Below, in pieces: positions 1 through 7,635 of a stretch of 40,603 bases of DNA. The notes under the pieces were generated by a model that worked only from the letters and a program-made list of their open reading frames with translations, ran no database searches and was not told the DNA's origin. Position 1 is the stretch's first letter; every line of letters begins with the position of its first letter. Origin of the DNA: Chitinophagaceae bacterium. GTDB lineage: Bacteria; Bacteroidota; Bacteroidia; Chitinophagales; Chitinophagaceae. Location of the stretch: assembly GCA_019638595.1 (NCBI GenBank), contig JAHBTJ010000037.1:1-40603 (forward strand), in the 5' to 3' direction. A program made the translations under genes and the position numbers.

Positions 1-1
1 A

Positions 2-48
2 CCGGCGCGTGTCTCACGCGCCGGAAAGTAAAACCTTTAAGTTGACGC
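2..48. repeat. GTCTC-loop hairpin module, copy 1
   Basis: Bases 2-10 and 16-24 form a perfect 9-bp inverted repeat around the five-base loop GTCTC. It is followed 14 bases later by AAGTTGAC (39-46). The same arrangement, with a different stem sequence but the same GTCTC loop and the same CCTT(T)AAGTTGAC block, occurs at 3411-3448. Keeping the loop and the downstream block while the stem changes by compensating bases points to a structured RNA or a mobile-element end rather than chance. The element touches the left window edge, so its full extent is unknown. Confidence 0.6.
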
Positions 49-300
49 AGTGGTGTCTCACCGACCGGATTACCGCCTATGAAGCGAAAATTTGAACTCT
101 TTTCACCGAAGGTAAATACACCCGAAAAGGTGAAGCCTGGAAAAAGAAAACAGAGTTAACTATATTTGTGAACAGAGAAATGCAACCACGCAGCAGTTGT
201 ATGCGTTTTGAGGATTGCATTTCAATTACCTCCGATTACACACTGGCATTTTTTTCGTACCGGCGATACCTGGCATAATACACTTTAAAACCACTTTACT
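49..300. other. Gene-free leader of the first gene
   Basis: No gene is seen here. A third, weaker GTCTC-loop hairpin lies at 52-62 (GGT/ACC stem), and TTCACC (102-107) can pair with GGTGAA (129-134). TATATTTG at 161-168 fits the Bacteroidota -7 consensus TAnnTTTG but has no recognisable -33 partner, so it is only a weak promoter candidate for the gene starting at 301. Confidence 0.35.
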
Positions 301-2457
301 ATGATCCGTTTCATTGTTGCATTATTTGGCGGCTTTATCGTTCTTTTACCGGGCAAAAATGCAGAAGGACAAACTACGTGGCCATTAAAAATTTCCGGCA
401 CTGATGGCGCTGTAATATCGGTTTATGAACCCCAGCCGGAAAAATATGCCGGTAATACAATATCCGCCAGGGCGGCGGTATCTGTACGCAAAAAAAATAC
501 GGATGAACCCGTTTTTGGCGTAATGTGGTTCAACGCCGGACTGCAGCCCGATAACGAAAATAAAACGCTGCTGGTTAAAACGGCTACAGTATCAAAGTCA
601 AAATTTTCTGATGGAGATGAAGACAACCAGGTGCTTTTAAAAACAGTGGTTGAAAAAGAAGTGCCGGGTATGCATATTCAATTGAACGCGGCACGCCTGA
701 ACGAAATGATAGCCCAGGAAAAAACCGATATGGAGAGTGGTATAAAAACAGATCCCCCGCTTATTTTGTACAGGAACAGGCCCACCACGTTAATTGTGCT
801 GGACGGAGAGCCCATTGAGCAGGAAGATCAGGATATTAAGATGACAAGAGTAGTTAACTCTCCTTACCTGATCATAAAAAACCCCAACGATGGAAAATAT
901 TACCTGTACGGCGGAAGCTTCTGGTATAGCTCAACACAGGTAAAAACAGGTTGGACAAATGTAAAAACACTTCCTTCTGCAATTAAAGCGGTGGATGCCG
1001 CGATAAAAGAAGAAGAAAAAAAAGATACAACAGACAGGAATGAAGCGTCAGCCGGCTTTACTACAGCAACAGATATCGTAGTAAGTACTGTGCCTGCCGA
1101 ACTTATACAAACAGAAGGCAACCCCACTTACAAAGCAGTAGAAGGTTCTACTTTATTGTATGTAGACAATTCGCTCGATGAAATTTTTAAGGATGTAGCA
1201 TCACAGAAAAATTATATACTCATTTCCGGCAGGTGGTATAGCAGTGCAAATATTGAAGGCCCGTGGGAGTATGTACCGTCCGATGCATTGCCCGCGGCTT
1301 TCGCATCTATACCCAAAGGCTCTGAAAAAGACGGAGTACTGGCAAGTGTTGCGGGTACCGATGCGGCGGAAGAAGCGATCATGGACGCCCATCTTCCCCA
1401 AACAGCAAAAGTGGATCGCAGCACGGCTACCTGCACAGTAACCTACGATGGCGAGCCCAGGTTTGCGCCGATACAAAATACGAACCTTGCGCTCGCAGAA
1501 AACAGTAACATTACCGTAATGCTTGCTCCCAATAATCAATATTATGCTTTGGAGAATGGCATCTGGTTTAAAAGCGCTCAGGCTAACGGTCCATGGGAAG
1601 TAGCCAATGAAAGACCGTCTGATGTAGAGAAGATCCCTGCAAGCAGCTCTGCCTATAATACCAAATATGTGTATATATATGAAGCAACACCTCAATACGT
1701 ATATGTAGGTTATACTCCGGGATATTTGGGAAGCTATTATTACCGCCATACAATTGTATGGGGCACGGGCTGGCATTATCATCCCTGGTATGGCCACTGG
1801 TATTACCCAAGGCCTTATACCTGGGGATTCGGGATGCATTATAATCCCTGGACAGGCTGGAACATCAGCTTCGGGTTAAGCTTTAATTACGGCTGGTTTC
1901 ACTTCCATCACTACCATGGATACGGTTACGGCTGGTTTGGTCCTCCTATGTTCCGCCCGCCGTACAGGCCATGGGGTTGGAATGGCGGGTATTACGGACG
2001 ACCCCATCGCCCGGCCCCGGGCCGTCCACCGCACCGCCCTAATGTAACAGCTAACCGGCCGCCTAACTGGAATACCCGCCCGGCAGTAGCGGCCCGCCCT
2101 GCCATACAAAACAATATTTACCAAAACAGGAAGGCCGTAGTTACAAGAGATAAGGTACAACGACCTGTTGTCCGTCCAGCCAATCCTTCAACGAGACCAA
2201 CCAACCCGTCCACAAGACCGGGTGTTACACCCAGACCGACCAATCCTGGTGTGCGGCCAACCCAACCGGGTACTACAAGACCCACACAGCCATCCGCACG
2301 ACCTGCCGCTCCCAAACCCTCCACAAAACCAGCCACGCGACCGTCAACACGGCCTGCTGCACGACCAGCTCCCAAACCCGCAACCCGGCCTGCCGTTAAA
2401 CCGGCGCAGCCATCAAACAGAACACCGGCCAAGCCTCCGGTTCGAAGAAAAGAATAA
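301..2457 (+). CDS. Secreted repeat protein with aromatic/His-rich and Pro/Arg-rich tail
   Basis: This 718-residue protein begins with a signal peptide (about residues 1-24). Residues about 190-465 hold three copies, spaced about 105-110 residues, of a unit in which a (K/Q)xYxLxxGxWY/F core is followed by GPW or a variant and then a short Pro-containing segment; the cores start near residues 197, 301 and 411. Residues about 465-560 are very rich in Tyr, Trp, His and Gly. Residues about 570-718 are a low-complexity Pro/Arg/Thr/Ala tail with repeated RPTxP and TRPxxRPA units, ending in charged residues. The repeat units recall poorly characterised secreted proteins of Bacteroidota and Proteobacteria, but I cannot name a function. 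The basic tail could bind cell-wall polymers or nucleic acid; that is inference. The lipoprotein gene starts 51 bases downstream. Confidence 0.85.
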   Translation: MIRFIVALFGGFIVLLPGKNAEGQTTWPLKISGTDGAVISVYEPQPEKYAGNTISARAAVSVRKKNTDEPVFGVMWFNAGLQPDNENKTLLVKTATVSKSKFSDGDEDNQVLLKTVVEKEVPGMHIQLNAARLNEMIAQEKTDMESGIKTDPPLILYRNRPTTLIVLDGEPIEQEDQDIKMTRVVNSPYLIIKNPNDGKYYLYGGSFWYSSTQVKTGWTNVKTLPSAIKAVDAAIKEEEKKDTTDRNEASAGFTTATDIVVSTVPAELIQTEGNPTYKAVEGSTLLYVDNSLDEIFKDVASQKNYILISGRWYSSANIEGPWEYVPSDALPAAFASIPKGSEKDGVLASVAGTDAAEEAIMDAHLPQTAKVDRSTATCTVTYDGEPRFAPIQNTNLALAENSNITVMLAPNNQYYALENGIWFKSAQANGPWEVANERPSDVEKIPASSSAYNTKYVYIYEATPQYVYVGYTPGYLGSYYYRHTIVWGTGWHYHPWYGHWYYPRPYTWGFGMHYNPWTGWNISFGLSFNYGWFHFHHYHGYGYGWFGPPMFRPPYRPWGWNGGYYGRPHRPAPGRPPHRPNVTANRPPNWNTRPAVAARPAIQNNIYQNRKAVVTRDKVQRPVVRPANPSTRPTNPSTRPGVTPRPTNPGVRPTQPGTTRPTQPSARPAAPKPSTKPATRPSTRPAARPAPKPATRPAVKPAQPSNRTPAKPPVRRKE

Positions 2458-2508
2458 CAATACAGCATTAGCAGAAACAGCTAATCATACAACATAAATA
2501 ATGATCGC

Positions 2509-3261
2509 ATGAAAACCATTCTTATTGCCACTGGCTTTGCAGTATTCCTTATTTCCTGCAGCAATACCAAAACCACTCAACAAAATCAACAAAGTGAGGT
2601 TGTTGTTGATAGTGGGCATAACTCCAGAAATGCTCTGGATTGGAACGGTACTTATACCGGTGTTGTACTATCAGGTTCAGATAGCACGCAGATAGTCGTA
2701 CAATTGCACACCAACAACACTTATGCTTCCGAGAAATCCATAAAAGACAAGGGGCGTCTTCAGCAGGATAGCGGAACCATTGTTTGGAATACCAACGGCA
2801 GCGCCATTACTATAGGAGACGCAACGTATAAGGTAGCAGAAAACGCGCTTGTAGCGCTTAATGCTGATGGCAATCCTACATCTATAAGATTAGAAAAATT
2901 AACAGATGAATTACCGGAAAAATACTGGAAGCTGATTGAACTCAATGGCAAACCCGTAATAACTACAGGGCAGCAGAAAAAGGAGACACATATTATTTTT
3001 AAATCCTTTAACAACCGGTTTAACGGCAATGGCGGCTGCAATAATTTTTCAGGAACTTATACTTTACTTCCCGGTAACAGAATTAAACTCTCGCAGGTGA
3101 TATCTACACAAATGGCATGCGCAGATGGCATGGAAACCGAGACCATGTTTTTCGAAGTTTTGAACAGGATAGATAACTATATCATTACGGGAGATACCTT
3201 GAGTGTAAGCAAAGCAAGAACCGCCCCGCTGGCAAAATTCCAGGCTGTATACCTGCGGTAG
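2509..3261 (+). CDS. NlpE-like / META (HslJ-like) domain lipoprotein
   Basis: The protein has 250 residues. The N-terminus ends in a lipobox (LISC, Cys17), so a lipid-anchored outer-membrane or periplasmic protein is expected. Residues about 43-125 match the NlpE-like pattern (DWNGTYTGVV start and beta-rich body). Residues about 135-245 are a META/HslJ domain, shown by YWKLIELNG, the NGNGGCNNFSGTY core with its Cys, and the MACADGMETE motif. META domains are tied to stress and antibiotic tolerance in Proteobacteria, and NlpE to envelope copper and surface sensing; the role here is not known. It probably shares a transcript with the gene before it. No Shine-Dalgarno sequence is visible before the ATG. 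Confidence 0.88.
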   Translation: MKTILIATGFAVFLISCSNTKTTQQNQQSEVVVDSGHNSRNALDWNGTYTGVVLSGSDSTQIVVQLHTNNTYASEKSIKDKGRLQQDSGTIVWNTNGSAITIGDATYKVAENALVALNADGNPTSIRLEKLTDELPEKYWKLIELNGKPVITTGQQKKETHIIFKSFNNRFNGNGGCNNFSGTYTLLPGNRIKLSQVISTQMACADGMETETMFFEVLNRIDNYIITGDTLSVSKARTAPLAKFQAVYLR

Positions 3262-3410
3262 TTTTGAAGCATGCTTATTACTATTTTACGGGGCATTAAC
3301 TATTATAAAAATATGCCGGCGAGTGTATAACCAGCACCGGAAACAGGGACGCTAAAAAATATACCTGAATATCGACATCCTGCTATTTTCTATTTTTTGT
3401 TCGATCGCCC

Positions 3411-3570
3411 TGGTACGTGTCTCACGTACCAACACCTTAAGTTGACACCTATGCCCGCCGGGATCTTCACAGCCAGGCAACTGTGTAAAGAGTGGGACCC
3501 CGGCGAACCACTCAGCACCAAGGTCTCATAGCTGGCCGCAATAGCCTTAATGAAGACCCTGGTGCGACAG
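3411..3570. ncRNA. Candidate structured RNA joined to GTCTC-loop hairpin (copy 2)
   Basis: The 355-base gap between convergent genes (3262-3616) holds no obvious gene but a dense set of pairings on the plus strand. TGGTACGT/ACGTACCA (3411-3418/3424-3431) closes a GTCTC loop. CGCCGGG/CCCGGCG (3456-3462/3499-3505) encloses CACAG/CTGTG (3468-3472/3481-3485). GCACCA/TGGTGC (3515-3520/3560-3565) encloses GGTCT/AGACC (3522-3526/3554-3558) and a small GGC/GCC hairpin. TATTTTTTG at 3391-3399 could be a promoter. The layout (several stem-loops, each with an internal or apical loop) recalls IS110-family bridge RNAs, but there is no transposase nearby. A 26-codon reading frame (3451-3531) overlaps it. 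The part before 3411 shows nothing I recognise. Confidence 0.5.
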
Positions 3571-3616
3571 AAATAAGTATTTGATATTCAGTTGTAACTT
3601 CTTTTATCACTCCTCT

Positions 3617-6067
3617 TTACCTGGCCGCGCTGATACGTTCCGCTTTTCCAACAGTTTTGAACTCAATTTTCACCGCCGGTGATTGTTCGCCGGATACTAT
3701 ACCATCTATCAAAATCTTGTTGGCTCCCGCAGCTAGAATAGGCAACTGTTGCACAGCGCTTTCATTGATCTTATGCCATTCATGGTCAAACAATATCACC
3801 TGTTTTCCGTCACATACCAGCCGCTGTCCTTTTGTAACAGTAAACGGTATTTCCAGTTTGGCATAATTGTTTATTTCGATAGAAGGTTGTTCCCATGAAG
3901 CAGATACAGATTCGCCGGTAATATGAGCAACAAACTGCAATGGCTGTTCGATAAAGGGATTATTAAAATCGTGTTCAGAATAAACAGGTTCCCCCGGCTG
4001 CCTGATCTTTTTCTGGTGTTGTATTATGGTATTGTTAACCGGAAAAAGATCCCAGTTGCGATCATCTACTTTGGAGAGATGAAATTCCTTATTGATATCC
4101 TGAAGCGTTTCCTTTTGTGTGGACTTAAACGCTCCCGACAATCTCGCCTTCTCCCATTCCGCAATGGTTTGAAGCAATAACTCCATCCGGCCATTCTTCT
4201 TCAATTCAACTAACGATGCAGACAAACCAAAGCCTGCGTCGAAGCCTGCCGCCCTGGCCAGCAGCCACTCAATATCTTCCAATGTGGTTGTGCTTCCTAA
4301 CTGGAACCATCCCAGCATACGGGGCATGAGATTCCTGTAATAATAGTCCTGGTTCCTCAGCCTGTATTGCGTCTGGCTTTCCCGGAAGCCGGCATACCAG
4401 GGTTCACCCCAATTCATCCTCGTGAAGGTATGCCAGAAATAATGACCTGGTCCGCTGGCATCATTGATCACGTGCCCTTTTAATTCAGGCTTGAGCAGGT
4501 CATACCATTTTTTTACAAACAACTGTGTAGCATATTGTCCCATACCGGTTGACCAGCTTCCTTCCAGCCCGTCAAACGATATTTGTTTTAATCCTGTTTG
4601 ATTGAAGAGCCTGGCAATATTGGCCGCCATCTCGTCCTGCAACTCCATATTAGGTAAAAAAACCTTATACCCGTGATCCATCAGCTTCGCAATAGTATCA
4701 CCCTGTTGATGATTTTGTGCTTTCGTTCCAAATGCGCCACGTACACAATCGAGCAATTGCCAGGGCGCTGATGCCGACACATCACGATAGCGGATCAGCT
4801 CACTGCCAAGCATAACTGTTTTAAGGTTGTTATTTTTCATCTGGTTGAAAAAATCTGGCGAGGCTATTGAAACCGTAGTCATTTTATCATCAATAGCAGC
4901 GGCGAGAACAGATGAGCCAACTTTCGCCAATCTTTTGTCCGGCACAGGTGTAACAAAGGGATCGTTGGTTGTGATGAATGACGATAAAGTATGCACCCCC
5001 AGGTCTACGTTTCGTTTAGCGGCAATATCAACACAACGTTTCATACTTTGCCAGTTATCAGGGAACTGTTTTTTGTTGAGCCCGAAATGCCCCCATGTTT
5101 CAAAAGGACCCGGGTGGTATAAATATTTTAGTCCGGCTTTTTGCGTAAGATCAAGCGCTTCTTCTATCGTTTGCTCACCAAAGCCCATGATCAGGTAAGA
5201 GGATGTTGCCAGCGGTGATCTTTTAGCCCATACTCCGTTAATGACAGGATGCGGAAGATTTTCCTGCAGCTCGATCTTTTCGATCACAGAAAGCAATTGT
5301 TCCTGCGGCGCCCCCCACAAAGCAATCTTAGAGCCAGTCACACCGCCATCCTGCGGATACGCGGGAACTACATATTTGTCATGCCCCCAGTTTTCAACAA
5401 TGCGTTGTTTATAACGGTTACGGGTATATGCCTGAATAATGCTTCCAAAACCTGTAAGCTTTGCTGTTTGCCCACGGTATAACACCTTATGTTCAGGAGA
5501 AATATCTTTTAAGCCGCTGCTTTCGGAAAAGATATCAAAAGAAGGGTCTATATCATTGTCATGTGTAGGTGCACCACCCAGTGTTTTTATGTTGAGTGCC
5601 TGCAAACCAATGCCAAAATGATCATCCCACACGGTTCCCACCGTTTCTCCGATTTGCTTACTGATGATAATCGGATACGGTCCCCACATGATATATTCTA
5701 CCGACTCGTTACCCTTTACCTTAACAAGCTCCAATGTGATATAATCCGGCTTTTCCTGTACTTTGATACTGACCTCACCCGTCCAGCCGGGATAAGTCAA
5801 TACAATCGTTTTAGAAGCATTTTGCCAACGCAGCTTTTCAGGATTCAACAGTTTTCCTGCAGTAAACACAGATAACAGAGGGGCAGGTTGTGTGGGAGCG
5901 AGATATTCTTTGCCTGCTTTGTCTTTAAGGCTAACGATATCGCCCTTCGCGCTTAATGCAATATTAAGTTGAGTAGTTTTGAAGTTTACCTGCGCAAACA
6001 CATTTCCAAAATAAACAACAAATGCAATGATCAAAAGGCTATGGGGTAGAATCATTTTTTTTGACAT
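3617..6067 (-). CDS. Secreted putative glycoside hydrolase, TIM-barrel-like, family unassigned
   Basis: The product has 816 residues with a signal peptide cut near residue 26. An N-terminal beta-rich part (about 27-250) precedes a region (about 275-600) that reads like a (beta/alpha)8 barrel: alternating beta strands and helices, a YHPGPFETWGHFG segment near 317-329, and ISFDGLEGSW near 496-505 with Asp499 and Glu502 as candidate catalytic acids. A beta-rich C-terminal part (about 690-816) ends the protein. It is the last gene of locus 1, 34 bases after the GH29 fucosidase, so a role in breaking down the same glycan is likely. I cannot assign it to a numbered GH family. Alternatives are a catalytically inactive glycan-binding barrel or a polysaccharide lyase. 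Confidence 0.75.
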   Translation of the reverse strand: MSKKMILPHSLLIIAFVVYFGNVFAQVNFKTTQLNIALSAKGDIVSLKDKAGKEYLAPTQPAPLLSVFTAGKLLNPEKLRWQNASKTIVLTYPGWTGEVSIKVQEKPDYITLELVKVKGNESVEYIMWGPYPIIISKQIGETVGTVWDDHFGIGLQALNIKTLGGAPTHDNDIDPSFDIFSESSGLKDISPEHKVLYRGQTAKLTGFGSIIQAYTRNRYKQRIVENWGHDKYVVPAYPQDGGVTGSKIALWGAPQEQLLSVIEKIELQENLPHPVINGVWAKRSPLATSSYLIMGFGEQTIEEALDLTQKAGLKYLYHPGPFETWGHFGLNKKQFPDNWQSMKRCVDIAAKRNVDLGVHTLSSFITTNDPFVTPVPDKRLAKVGSSVLAAAIDDKMTTVSIASPDFFNQMKNNNLKTVMLGSELIRYRDVSASAPWQLLDCVRGAFGTKAQNHQQGDTIAKLMDHGYKVFLPNMELQDEMAANIARLFNQTGLKQISFDGLEGSWSTGMGQYATQLFVKKWYDLLKPELKGHVINDASGPGHYFWHTFTRMNWGEPWYAGFRESQTQYRLRNQDYYYRNLMPRMLGWFQLGSTTTLEDIEWLLARAAGFDAGFGLSASLVELKKNGRMELLLQTIAEWEKARLSGAFKSTQKETLQDINKEFHLSKVDDRNWDLFPVNNTIIQHQKKIRQPGEPVYSEHDFNNPFIEQPLQFVAHITGESVSASWEQPSIEINNYAKLEIPFTVTKGQRLVCDGKQVILFDHEWHKINESAVQQLPILAAGANKILIDGIVSGEQSPAVKIEFKTVGKAERISAAR

Positions 6068-6101
6068 GGTAACATAATTGAAGCCGGAGTATCAATAAAA
6101 T

Positions 6102-7463
6102 TTAAAACAATGCAAAGGTTTTGATCTGGGGAACAGAAGATGACTTAACAATACGCAAACGCAGTTGCTGTGCCTGCAGATCCCGCACTTCGTGAATGCG
6201 CTTATGCCCTACCGATATACCCTCGGCTACCGGTTTCCAGGCTCCATCTACCAGGGCTTCTACCACGTATTGTCGCACGCGCTCTCCTTTGGCGATGTCT
6301 TCCTGTATCACAATAAAATGCAGCGCTTTATCAGCGCTCGCTTTTAATATAATTTCGTTTCCTGAACCAGATGCGCTTGCAACAGGTTTTTCAAACCGTC
6401 GTGCAAGCAGGTCACCGAACTCCTTTAAACGGGCTGCATCTTCTTCAGGAACTTTACCACTGGTATCTACCACTATGCCGATCATCATGTTGGCGTTGCG
6501 GCCTACACTGGTATTATAGTTAGTAAGCAACTGGTCTACAGATAACATGCCCTGCCCTTCCGCCTTCCAGAACCAGCCGCCCTGCCAGCCTGTACGTAAA
6601 GGAAAATCGGCTTCGCCAGGGCACCATATTTTTCCTTCGGGATCGCCATTCATATGTTCCACCTTTACCGTACCCGCTGCAGAACTTGTAGTATCCGAAC
6701 GACCCCAGTTGGGATAGGGCGCTACTCCTTCTTCATTACCCACCCACCGGATCAGGTTTTTGGCATCCGACGGACCCTGGAATATAATGGCATCAGGCTG
6801 TAATTTTTTTAATAACGGAGCCAGGTCCGGACCACCTTCCTTTACCGGCAATACGCCACCATCAAACCATATCTCAAATAGTTTTCCATAATTGTTCCAC
6901 AATTCCGTAAGCTGCTGCACTACTATTTTGTTATAGCCTTCCTGTGTAAAGGGACTGCCCGGCTGCACCTTACCCGGGTTATCAACATAACAGTAACCAT
7001 TAGCCGAAGCACTGGCGTAAATGCCGGGCTTCAATCCATACTTTTTACACGAGGCAATGAATTCCGCCACTATATCTCCTTTCCCGTTTTTCCAGGGCGC
7101 ATATTTTACACTGTAGTTGTGCGCTTTGGTAGGCCACAAGCTAAACCCTGAGCAATGTTTGGCAACAAGCACCGCGTATTTTGCACCAGCCGCCTTAGCA
7201 GCCAGTATCCACTGATCTGTATTCAACTGAGACGGATTGAAAACAGAAGCAGGAGGGTGTGTGCCCCATTTTCGCCAATTATAATCGGGCACATAGTTCA
7301 CCAGGTCAAAGTGAAACATGGCGCCGATCTCTGTCTGAGCCCATTCAACCTGCGCTTTGTTGGGTATTACTTCTTCACCCTTTCCTTTTTGGGAAAATGC
7401 AAACAAGGGACTGATAAAATACAACGCAAAAGAAACAACGATCCGGAACGTACTATTTTTCAT
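6102..7463 (-). CDS. GH29 alpha-L-fucosidase, secreted
   Basis: The 453-residue enzyme has a signal peptide (about 1-24) and a GH29 catalytic domain that would release L-fucose from glycans in the periplasm or at the surface. Visible landmarks are GAMFHFD near residue 47, the substrate-binding KHCSGFSLWPT motif (102-112) and EIWFDGG, whose Asp201 matches the GH29 nucleophile. The KHCxGF form and the WNNYGKLFEIWFDGG context resemble the narrow-specificity subgroup (alpha-1,3/1,4-fucosidases), but the subgroup is inferred. A beta-rich C-terminal domain (about 365-453) follows. The 172-base gap upstream contains a terminator-like hairpin, so transcription may come from partial read-through or a local promoter. 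Confidence 0.93.
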   Translation of the reverse strand: MKNSTFRIVVSFALYFISPLFAFSQKGKGEEVIPNKAQVEWAQTEIGAMFHFDLVNYVPDYNWRKWGTHPPASVFNPSQLNTDQWILAAKAAGAKYAVLVAKHCSGFSLWPTKAHNYSVKYAPWKNGKGDIVAEFIASCKKYGLKPGIYASASANGYCYVDNPGKVQPGSPFTQEGYNKIVVQQLTELWNNYGKLFEIWFDGGVLPVKEGGPDLAPLLKKLQPDAIIFQGPSDAKNLIRWVGNEEGVAPYPNWGRSDTTSSAAGTVKVEHMNGDPEGKIWCPGEADFPLRTGWQGGWFWKAEGQGMLSVDQLLTNYNTSVGRNANMMIGIVVDTSGKVPEEDAARLKEFGDLLARRFEKPVASASGSGNEIILKASADKALHFIVIQEDIAKGERVRQYVVEALVDGAWKPVAEGISVGHKRIHEVRDLQAQQLRLRIVKSSSVPQIKTFALF

Positions 7464-7502
7464 GATCAGTATTATTTCAGTTTAACTGCTCCGATACCAA
7501 CA

Positions 7503-7543
7503 TACAAAAAATAACCGGCCTGGCAATCGAGACCCAGACCGGT
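7503..7543 (-). terminator. Terminator-like hairpin between DUF6067 and GH29 genes
   Basis: Bases 7514-7523 and 7534-7543 form a 10-bp stem (one G-U pair on the minus strand) with a 10-base loop. On the minus strand it is followed by TTATTTTTTG, a U-rich tail. It could end the transcript of the DUF6067 gene or lower expression of the two downstream enzymes. Confidence 0.65.
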
Positions 7544-7635
7544 ATTGATCTATAAGCCCAAAACTAACTGCCGAACATTAGATAACAAGCATAAAAAAAT
7601 TTTATTTCATAAGATAAGCATGATATGGTTTCTAA

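Noticed and set aside
1201-1839. 212-codon minus-strand frame opposite the first gene
   Set aside because: It lies wholly opposite a gene with a signal peptide and clear repeat units, and its translation shows no domain features.
2118-2497. Frames on both strands within the Pro/Arg tail of the first gene
   Set aside because: Low-complexity, G+C-rich sequence keeps several frames open by chance.
3411-3570. Complete IS110 insertion sequence
   Set aside because: No transposase frame is present within reach; only the RNA-like part is seen.
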